64,000 nt of DNA from Nostoc linckia NIES-25 (lineage in GTDB: Bacteria; Cyanobacteriota; Cyanobacteriia; Cyanobacteriales; Nostocaceae), in contig NZ_AP018222.1 in NCBI RefSeq assembly GCF_002368035.1, positions 5,495,238 to 5,559,237 on the forward strand. Direction: 5' to 3'. The position numbers were made by a program, and so were the translations under genes. The notes under the pieces were generated by a model. It was given only the letters and a program-made list of their open reading frames with translations, searched no databases and had not been told where the DNA came from. Of the stretch, positions 45,316 through 55,069 are shown piece by piece; within the stretch, counting starts at the first letter, position 1, and each line of letters begins with the position of its first letter.

Positions 45316-46302
45316 ATGTCAACGATTTTAGTAACGGGAGGAGCCGGATACATTGGCTCCCATGCTGTATTAGCTCTGAAAAAGGCAGGTTATGAAGTAA
45401 TTGTTTTAGATAATCTGTCGAACGGACATCGAGAACTTGTAGAAGAAGTTTTGCAGGTAAAATTGATTATTGGAGATATGAGCGATCGCTCTCTTCTCGA
45501 TGACATCTTTTCAAGTCACAATATAACTGCGGTTATGCATTTTGCTGCTTATATTGCAGTGGGTGAATCTGTTACTGACCCAGCTAAATATTACCAAAAT
45601 AATGTTGCAGGTACTCTGACACTTTTACAAGCGATGCTTGCGGCTTCAGTTAACAAATTTATCTTTTCTTCTACTTGCGCTCTTTATGGTGTACCAAAGT
45701 TTGTTCCTCTTACTGAAGAACACCCGCAAGATCCCATTAGTCCCTATGCTACTAGCAAGTGGATGGTAGAAAGAATTCTATCTGATTTTGATACAGCCTA
45801 TAATTTCAAATCTGTACGTTTTCGTTACTTTAACGCCGCTGGTGCTGACCCCAATGGGTTGCTTGGTGAAGACCACGAACCTGAAACTCATCTTATACCA
45901 TTAGTATTGTTAGCTGCTTTGGGTAAGCGGGAGTCCATTTTGATTTTTGGTACTGATTACCCTACACAAGATGGTACTTGTATCCGAGATTATATTCACG
46001 TTACTGACTTGGCACAAGCCCATATTTTAGGTTTGGAATATTTATTAAAAGGCGGAGAAAGCGAAGTATTTAATCTCGGAAATGGCAGCGGTTTTTCAGT
46101 CAGAGAAGTAATAGAAACTGCTAAACAAGTAACAGGCAAAGAATTTAAAATAGAAGAACGCGATCGCCGGCCAGGTGACCCCCCTATTTTGGTAGGCAGC
46201 AGCGACAAAGCAACTAAAGTTTTGCGTTGGCATCCACAATATCCCGATCTGAAAGAAATTATCGCCCATGCTTGGCAGTGGCATCAACAAAGACATAAAT
46301 AA
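45316..46302 (+). CDS. galE: UDP-glucose 4-epimerase
   Basis: 328 residues, an extended short-chain dehydrogenase that interconverts UDP-glucose and UDP-galactose with bound NAD. Visible: the Rossmann motif TGGAGYIGSHAVLALKKAG, DNLSNGH, FAAYIAVGESV, the catalytic Ser-Thr and Y-x-x-x-K in SSTCALYG and SPYATSKWMVE, and RYFNAAGADP. Length is normal. It closes the Leloir set with galK and galT and would feed the UDP-galactopyranose mutase upstream. It is monocistronic and followed by a hairpin at 46327-46359. Confidence 0.95.
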   Translation: MSTILVTGGAGYIGSHAVLALKKAGYEVIVLDNLSNGHRELVEEVLQVKLIIGDMSDRSLLDDIFSSHNITAVMHFAAYIAVGESVTDPAKYYQNNVAGTLTLLQAMLAASVNKFIFSSTCALYGVPKFVPLTEEHPQDPISPYATSKWMVERILSDFDTAYNFKSVRFRYFNAAGADPNGLLGEDHEPETHLIPLVLLAALGKRESILIFGTDYPTQDGTCIRDYIHVTDLAQAHILGLEYLLKGGESEVFNLGNGSGFSVREVIETAKQVTGKEFKIEERDRRPGDPPILVGSSDKATKVLRWHPQYPDLKEIIAHAWQWHQQRHK

Positions 46303-46326
46303 TAACAATTCTAAATAACTCGATTT

Positions 46327-46359
46327 AGATATCCGATTTCTTGAAGAAGTCGGATATCT
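46327..46359. terminator. hairpin after galE, possible terminator
   Basis: Arms agatatccgatttctt and aagaagtcggatatct (one G-T pair) around one base, 25 nt after the galE stop. There is no U-tract, so it may simply be a dispersed palindrome like the one at 4628-4658. Confidence 0.45.
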
Positions 46360-46517
46360 GGATTTTAGGAAAAAATTGTATATACAAAAACTTGGAAAAT
46401 TAAAACAAGCATTATATAAAAACTAATGTGCTTATTTCGCTTGGTAGATTAAATAAAAATTAAACGTAGGAGAATATAAAGTAGAGAATTAAAATTAGAC
46501 TTTGAATTATTAGTTTT

Positions 46518-48206
46518 ATGCAAAATATTTATGGCAACATTCAGGGCATAAAAGCCAGCCAAATCAAACAATTACAACGACTTTACGAGCAACGGCAACC
46601 AGGAGATAGATTGATTACGCCGGAATTTGCTCAAGCTTTAGCCAAGATTAGTACAGATATCCATCACCCAATTTGTTGTTATATCAATCGGCGTGGGGAA
46701 GTTATCCGAATTGCTGTAGGAACGCCAAACCAAACTCAAATTCCACCTGAAGAATTACCCCGCCGTAGTGCAGAACGTTTGAGCGGCATTCGTTGTGTTG
46801 CTACTCAATTTAAATCGGAGTCACCCGATGAAGCAGCGTTGATTGCAATGGCGCGTCAGCGGTTAGATGCTCTTGTAATGTTAAGTGTAATTAATAGCGA
46901 AGTAAAAGAAGCTTTTCTAACTTATCTTTTCCCCGACCCAGAAAGTCCTTGGGTAATTTCGCCTCCTTTAAGTTTGGATGACCTAACCGAACAAGAATTT
47001 GATGAGTTAGTAATAGAATGGGAAGAGCAAATTGTTGATGCGGGAGATGGAATATTTCTATTTCAAGAATTTGTCTCCGAACAAGACAGAGTGCTACTGG
47101 TGGGAATACAAACAGAAGACGTATCCGTTCAACGATTTGAAGATGGACTTGCAGAACTGGTGCTTTTAGTCGAAAGTGCTGGAGGAATTGTACTCGATAC
47201 AATGCGGCAAAAGCGCGACCGCCCCCATCCTCAAACAGTCGTCGGTAAAGGAAAAGTTGAAGAAATCACTCTTTTAGCTCAAAAACTCAGAGCAAATCTC
47301 ATTGTTTTTGACCGAGATATTTCTGCATCCCAAGCCCGTAATTTAGAACAAGAAATTGGCATCCGAGTTGTAGACCGCACAGAGGTAATTTTAGATATTT
47401 TCGCTCAACGCGCCCGCACTCAAGAAGGTAAATTACAAGTAGAACTGGCGCAACTCGAATATATGTTACCTCGGCTGCGCGGTCGCGGTCAGGAAATGTC
47501 TCGCTTAGGTGCGGGAATTGGTACGCGAGGCCCTGGTGAAACAAAACTAGAGACGGAACGGCGCACAATTCAACGGCGAATTAATCAGTTACAGCAGGAA
47601 GTTAATCAATTACAGGCACATCGTACCCGCATTCGACAACAACGACAACAGCAAGAAATTCCAGTTGTGGCATTAGTTGGTTATACCAATGCTGGTAAAT
47701 CGACTTTGCTAAATGTATTAACTAATGCTGAAGTTTACACCGCAGATCAACTATTTGCTACCCTCGACCCAACAACCCGGAAGGTAGTAATTACACAACC
47801 AGAAACACAAGAACGCAGGTCGATTTTGCTCACGGATACTGTAGGGTTTATTCACGAACTCCCACCGCCACTGATGGATGCGTTTCGCGCCACATTGGAG
47901 GAAGTCGTTGAGGCAGACGCGATGATTCATGTCGTGGATTTGTCCCATCCAGCTTGGGAAAGCCATATTGCCAGCGTGCTGAAAATACTCGAAAAAATGC
48001 CTGAGATTCCAGAACAGAGTTTGATTGCTTTTAACAAAGTCGATCGAGTAGATAGCGAAACATTATCTCAAGTTCAACAACAGTATCCCCAAGCTGTATT
48101 TATTTCTGCAACTGAACGCTTGGGTTTAGAGACTTTAAAGTTGCGATCGCTGCAACTAATTGACGAAAGATTTGAGCCTGTCGCAGTCCCACAAAATTCA
48201 TACTAA
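46518..48206 (+). CDS. hflX: GTPase HflX
   Basis: 562 residues, longer than the ~430 of E. coli HflX, as is common in cyanobacteria. The extra N-terminal part (about 1-180) precedes the HflX nucleotide-binding domain (RDRPHPQTVVGKGKVEE, FDRDISASQARN), the helical GAGIGTRGPGETKLETERR segment and the G domain (G1 ALVGYTNAGKSTL, G3 DTVGF, G4 NKVD). HflX binds the 50S subunit and splits stalled or stress-inactivated ribosomes. It is 14 nt upstream of the isoaspartyl-peptidase gene, so they share an mRNA. Confidence 0.94.
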   Translation: MQNIYGNIQGIKASQIKQLQRLYEQRQPGDRLITPEFAQALAKISTDIHHPICCYINRRGEVIRIAVGTPNQTQIPPEELPRRSAERLSGIRCVATQFKSESPDEAALIAMARQRLDALVMLSVINSEVKEAFLTYLFPDPESPWVISPPLSLDDLTEQEFDELVIEWEEQIVDAGDGIFLFQEFVSEQDRVLLVGIQTEDVSVQRFEDGLAELVLLVESAGGIVLDTMRQKRDRPHPQTVVGKGKVEEITLLAQKLRANLIVFDRDISASQARNLEQEIGIRVVDRTEVILDIFAQRARTQEGKLQVELAQLEYMLPRLRGRGQEMSRLGAGIGTRGPGETKLETERRTIQRRINQLQQEVNQLQAHRTRIRQQRQQQEIPVVALVGYTNAGKSTLLNVLTNAEVYTADQLFATLDPTTRKVVITQPETQERRSILLTDTVGFIHELPPPLMDAFRATLEEVVEADAMIHVVDLSHPAWESHIASVLKILEKMPEIPEQSLIAFNKVDRVDSETLSQVQQQYPQAVFISATERLGLETLKLRSLQLIDERFEPVAVPQNSY

Positions 48207-48220
48207 CTAAAGGAATTTTT

Positions 48221-49093
48221 ATGACACCAGTTATTATTGTTCATGGCGGGGCAAAAACCATCACAGACGAGAAAGTTGCAGCCAATTATGCAGGTTGCAC
48301 AGCAGCAGTAGAGGCTGGTTGGGCAGTGCTGCTTGACGGAGGTAGTGCCGCAGAAGCTGTTGAAGCAGCAATTCGAGTTCTTGAAGCTGACCCGACATTT
48401 AACGCCAGTCTCGGCGCAACTCTCAACAGCGATGGAGAAGTGGAGCTAGACGCAGCAATCATGGAAGGCTCGTTAAGTTGGGGAGCAGTTGCAGCAGTTC
48501 AAGGCATACGTCATCCAATCTCGGTTGCACGAAAAATTATGGATGATAAACCCACGCTCTTAGTAGCGCGGGGTGCAGAACGATTCGCCGCAGACAGCAA
48601 AGCTGAGATGTGTAAAAAAGAAGACTTGATAGCCGAGGAGCAATGGCAGCAGTGGAAAGAGGATCGGGACGCGATTGACCGCCCTAATACTGTGGGGTGT
48701 GTAGCTTTAGATGCTAGCGGTATCTTAGCTGCTGGCACGTCAACTGGCGGCACTACAAAGCAGCAACAAGGTCGCGTCGGCGACACTGCGGTTGTTGGCT
48801 CTGGCTTGTACGCTGATAATAAGATCGGTGCTTGCTCGACAACTGGTGATGGCGAGTCGATTATCCCGGTGGTTTTGGCTAAAACTGCGATCGATTTCTT
48901 GAGTGAAGACCGACATCCAAATGAAGCAGCACAGATGGCAATTGACACTCTGATATCTAAGGTTAAAGGCGAAGCTGGGTGCATTCTCTTAGACCCTCAA
49001 GGACGGATTGGTTAGGCGTATAATTCATCACACATGGCAGTTGCTTATATGACCGCAGTACAAGATAAAGTAGCTGCTTTTACTCAAAAATAA
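48221..49093 (+). pseudogene. isoaspartyl peptidase/L-asparaginase with in-frame TAG near the C-terminus
   Basis: An Ntn-hydrolase of the plant-type asparaginase family, which cleaves beta-aspartyl dipeptides and asparagine after self-processing at a Thr. VIIVHGGAK, SLGATLNSDGEVELDAAIM, and the cleavage-site Thr in RPNTVGCVALD with STGGTTKQQQGRVGDT are all present. The frame stops at TAG 49013-49015 after DPQGRIG, giving 264 residues. The same frame then continues AYNSSHMAVAYMTAVQDKVA to a proper TAA at 49091-49093. Relatives read GRIGW or similar there, so one TGG-to-TAG change removed the last 26 residues, part of the active-site fold. Decay in progress, or readthrough, are both possible. 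Downstream of hflX in one operon. Confidence 0.8.
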
Positions 49094-49284
49094 TTCAGGC
49101 TAATTCGTAATACTCGCCTCTAGGGAGAAGCAAGCTAAGCAATTGAGAAAGTAACATCTCATTTGGGTTTTCAACTTTAAATGTGTAGCTTTATTTTTTC
49201 AAATTAGTGTTACTCAGAAAACCAGGAGACTTGTTACTACTAATAACTGCACTCTCTTATGGATGCGGTTTCTCGGAGGTGTAA

Positions 49285-50556
49285 ATGGATTTAAAATATA
49301 ACTTTCAATACTTTCAAGGAAATTCTCTTTCTTACCTTTTTGCTGAAGATATCAAAGATGCCTCTTATGGGTTTATTCTAAATTACCCTGCAACTGCTAG
49401 TTGGGCTGCTTATCCCAACCAAAAAAAATATTTTCTTCAAGATGGTAGTAGTGAAGCCAGCAAAACCTCCTTTGACAAGATTTGTCAAAAAGAACCTTGG
49501 AAAAATCTGGCTGTGTTAGGCGATCGCATTCCAGGAATTATAATTATTTTGCCGCCAAAGTCGCTAATTGGCTACTGGCAAGAGCATCTCGCCTTCAAGC
49601 ACTCCAATGTTGAAATGATGGATTGCTCGACTTATTTGGACGATCTCAGCCAGAGCGATGGCTTTGATAAACTCATCACTCTATTTCCCTTCGATCGCCT
49701 GAAACCGGAAAAACACGCTATTGATTCAGACACTCATTACCGCTTACTCAGCAAAGCAACTTTAGACGAATTAGGGGTGCAATGTCCAAAATACAAAACT
49801 TACAATCTGCACGCCTATAGTATTGAAGACATTGAGTTACCAGAATTTCCTTACTTAATAAAAACATCGCACGGACTTTCAGGAGAAGGCACTTATATCA
49901 TCAAAAGTCCCAGCGATTTGAACTACTGCCTTGAGGAAATCAGGAAATATCTCAATATTAAGTCCCTCGATACGATTATTGTCTCGGAGTTCGTCAAAAA
50001 TGAAGTACAGAATTATTGCGTACAATTTTATGTTAATAAGGCGGGAGAAATAACCCTCATCGGTACTACCAGCCAACTAGTTACTCCAGAAGGTAACTAT
50101 TTAGGCGGAGTGATTGACTACCGCAATACTGACATGAGTAAGTTTTTTGAAATGATTGCCGCCATTGGTCAGTATGCTCACAAACAAGGTTATTTCGGCG
50201 TCATTGGGTTCGATGTCTTGGAAGATCGAGACGGACAGTTATATGCGATCGATGCCAATTTCCGAGTCAATGGATCGACTCCTCTATGTTTGCAGCGTCA
50301 TACCCTACTAAAACTGGGAAAGGAAGTAGCTAAATATTCCAGCAATTACCGTATGGAAGGAACATTGGATTCAATTTTAGTGACCTTAAAACCAGAACTA
50401 GATCGCAAAGACTTGATTATCCTGTCAGCTTTAGAGAAAGTCAAATACGGAAAAATCTACACCGAAATTTATGCGATCGCTACTGGAGAATCTCTCCCAG
50501 AAATGCAGCATATCGAGCAGAAGTTACAAAATAAGGGATTACAATGGGTCGCTTAA
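49285..50556 (+). CDS. orphan ATP-grasp ligase
   Basis: 423 residues. ATP-grasp features: the lid region PYLIKTSHGLSGEGT, an IIVSEFVKNEVQNYCVQFYV adenine-side segment, and the Mg-binding end FDVLEDRDGQLYAIDANFRV followed by NGST. The N-terminal 150 residues (FQYFQGNSLSYLFAEDI) form a pre-ATP-grasp domain. The enzyme should couple a carboxylate to an amine or thiol using ATP. The neighbours (zinc-ribbon protein, MFS permease) do not name a pathway, and I do not recognise a characterised subfamily. A specialised-metabolite or dipeptide ligase is possible. Confidence 0.75.
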   Translation: MDLKYNFQYFQGNSLSYLFAEDIKDASYGFILNYPATASWAAYPNQKKYFLQDGSSEASKTSFDKICQKEPWKNLAVLGDRIPGIIIILPPKSLIGYWQEHLAFKHSNVEMMDCSTYLDDLSQSDGFDKLITLFPFDRLKPEKHAIDSDTHYRLLSKATLDELGVQCPKYKTYNLHAYSIEDIELPEFPYLIKTSHGLSGEGTYIIKSPSDLNYCLEEIRKYLNIKSLDTIIVSEFVKNEVQNYCVQFYVNKAGEITLIGTTSQLVTPEGNYLGGVIDYRNTDMSKFFEMIAAIGQYAHKQGYFGVIGFDVLEDRDGQLYAIDANFRVNGSTPLCLQRHTLLKLGKEVAKYSSNYRMEGTLDSILVTLKPELDRKDLIILSALEKVKYGKIYTEIYAIATGESLPEMQHIEQKLQNKGLQWVA

Positions 50557-50874
50557 AAATCACCATTGTTCGTATCTGGACTTAAAAAATTGTATTTATT
50601 GGAAAAATTGGAGTTAATTGCTTAAATTCTAAGCAACTAACTTCGTTTAATCCAATTGAGACAATATAACAATAAATAGCTTATAATATTACGATTTAAA
50701 TGCAGATAAATGGTGTAAAAAAACGATTTTTTATATTTATCCAACCATCTTAAAAAGTCAATATTTTATTTACCAATATATACTTCTTTGTATAGATGTA
50801 AACTTTTTAAAAATTTTAAATAATAAAAATATATAGTTTCAGCTTATTTAAATTTTTTAATCAGGAGAAAAGAC
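50557..50874. other. AT-rich intergenic spacer
   Basis: 318 nt, about four-fifths A+T, no frame or hairpin of note. An AGGAGAA ribosome site at its end serves the next gene. Confidence 0.55.
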
Positions 50875-51087
50875 ATGAAATTTCAAATAGAATGTAATGC
50901 AGACACAATTAGCCAAATATGTTTAATTTGCCAGCAAAACTTTCAGACTAATGCAGCTAGGTTAATTGTATGTAATGACCAAGGCGAAGGCTATGGAGAT
51001 TTATGCTCTCAATGTATCGCTAAAGGTGGTAATTGGGTTCAACATCAACTCCAAAAATTTAGCCAGAAAATACTAGCTTTAAAATGA
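50875..51087 (+). CDS. small zinc-ribbon-like protein
   Basis: 70 residues with two CxxC pairs (QICLICQQNF and DLCSQCIAKG) spaced like a zinc ribbon, and a helical C-terminus (QHQLQKFSQKILALK). It starts after a good AGGAG site. Small proteins of this sort are found in many cyanobacteria without known function. Its position between the ATP-grasp gene and an MFS gene on the opposite strand gives no direct clue. Confidence 0.7.
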   Translation: MKFQIECNADTISQICLICQQNFQTNAARLIVCNDQGEGYGDLCSQCIAKGGNWVQHQLQKFSQKILALK

Positions 51088-51452
51088 TTTGAAAAAAATT
51101 CAAAGAATGATTACATGGTAGGGGCGTACAAATGTGCGCCCCTACTAATTGATGGTTCAACTGCTATACATACTTGAAAATTTATAGCCGATTTCAAGTT
51201 AATAAACTACATAAAGTAAGTTCTAAAGTTATTTAACCTCAGTTCGGGTTAAGAAGATTTTGCTGCTGGACTTAAGCACTAGTTCTAAAAAAAAACGAAC
51301 CACAGAGGCACAGAGGTCACAGAGTCATGAGAGTTCCAGAGGTGTTTTGCAGAAGTCCTGTAGGAGTTTTAGCCAACGGTAGAATCATGGTTTGGGCTTA
51401 TCCCAAACTCAGGTTATTTATTAAGCTTTTTTTACTCCTAAATTCTGCTGTA
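51088..51452. other. intergenic region between convergent genes
   Basis: Contains the gtaggggcg palindrome (51118-51145) and a stretch with cagaggcacagaggtcac repeats near 51303-51322. It includes the 3' ends of two convergent genes but no gene of its own. Confidence 0.5.
51118..51145. repeat. 28-bp palindrome of the gtaggggcg type
   Basis: gtaggggcgtaca and tgtgcgcccctac around aa, with one mismatch pair. Same size as the perfect palindrome at 3908-3935. Confidence 0.65.
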
Positions 51453-52910
51453 TTATTCTGCTTCAATCAAATCGCTTGGCTGCTTGATTGGGAATAGGAA
51501 TCGCATTAGCTGACCCAGTGGTATGGAGCGTTTTTCTTGAACAAAAACCAAGGGTATAAGCGCAGTCATCCGCAGTAAGCCTGAGAGAACAAACAGCCCC
51601 AGCAAACCAGCAGCACTGGGCAGAGTTGCTAAAAAGCCAGCGACAGTAATACCCATTGCTCCAGTGATACCAGCAATTGCACCTGCGATCGCAAAGTAAG
51701 TTGATTGATAGCGTAGCGGTGCTATTCCCATCATCATATTGTTAGTACACAAATCAATTGCCGCCCACGTCGCACCAGCTAGTATGTGCAACAACGGTAA
51801 CCATATCCAAAAAGAAATCTCATCGCTTCTAACCCCCAGCCACAGCAGAGGTGTTATTGCTACTAAGACCCCCACTAATAACAGTAATGGGCGGTTTCCA
51901 ATCCGGTCTGCCAATTTGCCCCACAAAAGCAGCATTAGCATGTTTGCACCAGTTCCTAAACCGTGATAAATCGTTACCACACTAATATCTATATTTAGGT
52001 TATCCAGCATATAGAGGTTAAAGAAGGGAGCGCTGACATTAACAGCAAAACACCAGATACTCAGGTAAAGCACAAACCTCAAAAAATTACCATCTTTAAA
52101 CAAGCTAAAATCTATCCCTTGAGGCTGCGATGCGTCTGAGCGAGCAACTTTTAAAATCTGCGGGTTTATATCACTCATCCATAACTGACAGCCCACGCTG
52201 ATTAACCCTAGCATGATTCCTAGAACCAACATTACACCGTAACCTTGAAGCGTTCCACCAGGCCAAGCCGATACCGCAAAACCTAGCAACGGCACTCCAA
52301 CAAGGTTAGTCAAGCCGAGAATGCTATTGCGAAACCCGAAATATCGCCCCCGCAACCGCTGAGGTACTAACACAGCTGACCATCCAAGCCAAGGCGCACG
52401 ACCAAAAGCTTCAATAATATTAGCTACTAAAAGAATTATCAATGCCAACTGTACTACTTGGCGTCCAGGGATTCGAGATGAAGTAACCAACACAATCGCC
52501 GGTACGAGAATCAACCACAGCAGCCGCGATGTGACAAAAATACATGCGAAATACCAACGGAAGCTGGTACTCCGGTTTACCAAATACGCTCCCAGTGGTT
52601 GAAGCAGATTCACCATCTGAGGGATAGCCGCAAGCAAACCAATTTCAGCCGGCCCAGCGCCTAACTCCAGCAAGAAATTACTGAGCAACGCGCCGCCGAT
52701 AATACTATAGAAAACGGCAGCAAAGACACTCTCAAAAGTTAATGCCCTGAGACTTTGGCGAATTTCTAGCTTAGGAATTTTTACAGACAGTTTTGGAGTT
52801 GGGAAAAGTACCGTCTCCGTTAATGCTCTATCTTCTGAGATTTCTTGAATCGGGACAGGGGGAAGAGAACCAGCTTCTACTGAAATTTCATCTTCTTGAT
52901 ACTCAACCAT
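51453..52910 (-). CDS. MFS transporter
   Basis: 485 residues: a cytoplasmic N-terminus of about 60 residues (acidic, Pro-rich), then about twelve transmembrane helices of the major facilitator superfamily. Helix 2-3 loop and helix 4 regions (GLLAAIPQMVNLLQPLGAYL, FGRAPWLGWSAVLVPQRLRG with RYFGFRNSI) and a second-half loop LLLWGKLADRIGNRPLL (the D-R-x-G-R/N-R MFS motif) are seen. The substrate is unknown; it is convergent with the ATP-grasp/zinc-ribbon side and could export its product, but this is a guess. Confidence 0.85.
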   Translation of the reverse strand: MVEYQEDEISVEAGSLPPVPIQEISEDRALTETVLFPTPKLSVKIPKLEIRQSLRALTFESVFAAVFYSIIGGALLSNFLLELGAGPAEIGLLAAIPQMVNLLQPLGAYLVNRSTSFRWYFACIFVTSRLLWLILVPAIVLVTSSRIPGRQVVQLALIILLVANIIEAFGRAPWLGWSAVLVPQRLRGRYFGFRNSILGLTNLVGVPLLGFAVSAWPGGTLQGYGVMLVLGIMLGLISVGCQLWMSDINPQILKVARSDASQPQGIDFSLFKDGNFLRFVLYLSIWCFAVNVSAPFFNLYMLDNLNIDISVVTIYHGLGTGANMLMLLLWGKLADRIGNRPLLLLVGVLVAITPLLWLGVRSDEISFWIWLPLLHILAGATWAAIDLCTNNMMMGIAPLRYQSTYFAIAGAIAGITGAMGITVAGFLATLPSAAGLLGLFVLSGLLRMTALIPLVFVQEKRSIPLGQLMRFLFPIKQPSDLIEAE

Positions 52911-53512
52911 ATTACCTAATCAATATTAAAGAGTTAATTTGTTATAGCTTCTATAGAAATCTGCTTTGGTTTCTAATTTATCTGCACAGGCAAGCTATAG
53001 GCAGCGAGCAACGAGAAAACAGACTTTTTGAGTTCTATTTGGGTTTTAAGAATCAAATATGAATCTTAATATTAATTACCTATTATTAGTAAAACTTATG
53101 CAATATTTTTTAATAAGCTCTAATGCTTGCAATTCCTTAATTGTCGGCAAGGCTAGCTCATAGTACATAGTAGGTATTGGCTATAGGCTGTTTTAGCAAA
53201 AAACTAGAATATCGCTACACTTATACTTCCAATCAAATAAGCCAATCAATTGACATAAACTGAATTCTATACAGGCTTTTCTAGAAGCTTTCTTAATAAT
53301 AAATATTTTGAGCAATTAATTATATTCTCTTACAAAATAATATTTACAATATCTCAAAATCATTCTTGAGAAATAATACCTTTATATAGGAAGGTTGCAA
53401 TTTAGTTGATACTAGTACACATAGACATAAATAATTTTGCATTTATATAACCAGTAGTTAGGCTTTGTATTGAAATTTAACTCCTTTGAGTAAACTTATT
53501 TATATAATCTGA
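52911..53512. other. AT-rich intergenic region
   Basis: No gene or clear hairpin. It contains the MFS leader and, further right, low-complexity AT DNA. Confidence 0.5.
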
Positions 53513-53725
53513 AGAGAATTATTAAAAAAGGCATTAGGTGATTTAGGTATTCCTGAAGACAGAGCCAGAGTTTATAGCGATCGCCTCCAGCAAAGTTATT
53601 ATTTGGTTATCCTAGAAGGCTCAGAAGAAGAAATTCATCGGGTTGAACCGATATTACGCGATCGGGGTATTGAATATTGGGGCATTTATAATTCCTCCAA
53701 TACTCAAAACGATAGCGTGAATTAG
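53513..53725 (+). pseudogene. C-terminal remnant of a general-stress/low-temperature-induced protein
   Basis: The frame after a TGA reads KALGDLGIPEDRARVYSDRL, then SYYLVILEGSEEEIHRVEPI and LRDRGIEYWGIYNSS before TAG at 53723. This resembles the second repeat of the YflT/GSP17M-like (DUF1269-type) proteins called low-temperature-induced in cyanobacteria. There is no start codon or N-terminal domain, so it is a leftover piece of a deleted gene. Confidence 0.5.
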
Positions 53726-54237
53726 TGCTTTGCTAAAATAAAAACGTTTTTCACAGGTAGCGAACCGCAGCTAAATGGCTTTAGCATGGGGATTAGGTAA
53801 CTACTTTTAATATTAGTAGTTATCAAATATCCTATGAGAAAAAATAACGGAGTGAGCCTAATGTTTGCACAGCAATATACCTGTGAAATTAATCGACTGC
53901 TGAAAACATTTAATGCCTCAATCAAACAGAATTCAGGAGTCAGTCGTTAGAATACAGGAAAGGTATTCTGTATGACTGGCGAATAAATAACTGGCGTTTT
54001 TGCACTCCCAAGAAATTTCAACAAAGGTGGTGCAACAATTCAGTCGCGGGTGTGAATTCCCGACTCATAAAGTAGCAATTCGCCCTGTCTACGAGCGTCT
54101 TTATTCTGGCGAATAAATTCTGACGAATGATTTTTCTTCAATTATTTATTTCTACCTTTTTTGTTAATCCCCAAGCTAGATGTACTTTGTAGAATTACAC
54201 ACAAAACTGTAATAAATCATCAAATGAAATAAGAGCC
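53726..54237. other. intergenic region, no gene called
   Basis: A 29-codon frame at 53861 (MFAQQYTCEINRLL) is open but lacks support. A tctggcgaataaa / tgactggcgaataaat repeat pair lies at 53961-54120. Otherwise no feature. Confidence 0.45.
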
Positions 54238-54411
54238 ATGAAAAGTGAAAATGTAACCAATCCCAACAATACCGAGGGAACAACACTTGAGGGTGGAAGT
54301 AAAGAAGCTCTCAATCAAAAAACCTCCGTACAGTTTCTACTTAGCACAACACTAGTAGTTGTAACAATTGTCTTAGTTGCTGCAACTGCTTATTACGGAC
54401 TCATTCACTAA
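54238..54411 (+). CDS. small single-helix membrane protein
   Basis: 57 residues: a polar Asn/Thr/Glu N-terminus (KSENVTNPNNTEGTTLEGG) and one C-terminal helix (FLLSTTLVVVTIVLVAATAY) ending YGLIH. The build and the ending (AYYGxI) closely parallel the 73-residue protein at 30791-31012 (AIYYGIVNP), so both may belong to one family of tail-anchored proteins. An ATAAGAGCC leader precedes the ATG. Function unknown. Confidence 0.6.
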   Translation: MKSENVTNPNNTEGTTLEGGSKEALNQKTSVQFLLSTTLVVVTIVLVAATAYYGLIH

Positions 54412-55069
54412 TCCGATTTGTTCAACAGGGCATTTTTGTTTGTTGATAACATGAAATAGTAGTTGAATAATTTCAGACCTAACATCATGTTCGAGTAATT
54501 AGTTATGATTTCGGCAATCATTAGACCTTACCCCTTAATCTCCTAAGAGCTTGCTCTTAGGGTAGGCAAAGCATAGCTTTGGCTCTTTGGGGTTCTTCGG
54601 GTTTAGTAAATAATTAACCGAACATGATATAACATCAGCTTTTACAAAATTTATGGCAGTGGTTTTAATTAGCAAAAAATCCTTTTTTAATTAAAACCCT
54701 GCCATATTTCTGTAAAGACTAGACCTCTTGCAAAAGTGCTTTTTGCACTCTTGTGGGAAAAGGGGCTCATCTTTATTGGGGAAAGGGAAAATACCAAACC
54801 TTTCCCCCTTTACCCTTACCCTTTTCCCGACTTCTGCAAGAAGTCTACTGTGTAGATATCATACGCGATCGCCACAATTTACAGCAGATTAACTTACTAG
54901 GAATTAATCAAATTGGATTTCCATATAGAATATTGCCATTTTCAAAATGTTTGTACTCTAGAATACAAAATGATTTAATAAAATACCCTTTCTTTAGGTA
55001 GAGGATTGTGCAAATTAAGAGAGTTAAATTATTCTAGTCACTAACTGTTTTACACTCTAAAAGCTCCTC

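Noticed and set aside
54753..55001. 82-codon frame containing a purine/pyrimidine tract
   Set aside because: Mostly translated low-complexity DNA (FPPLPLPFS) and AT-rich spacer; no support.
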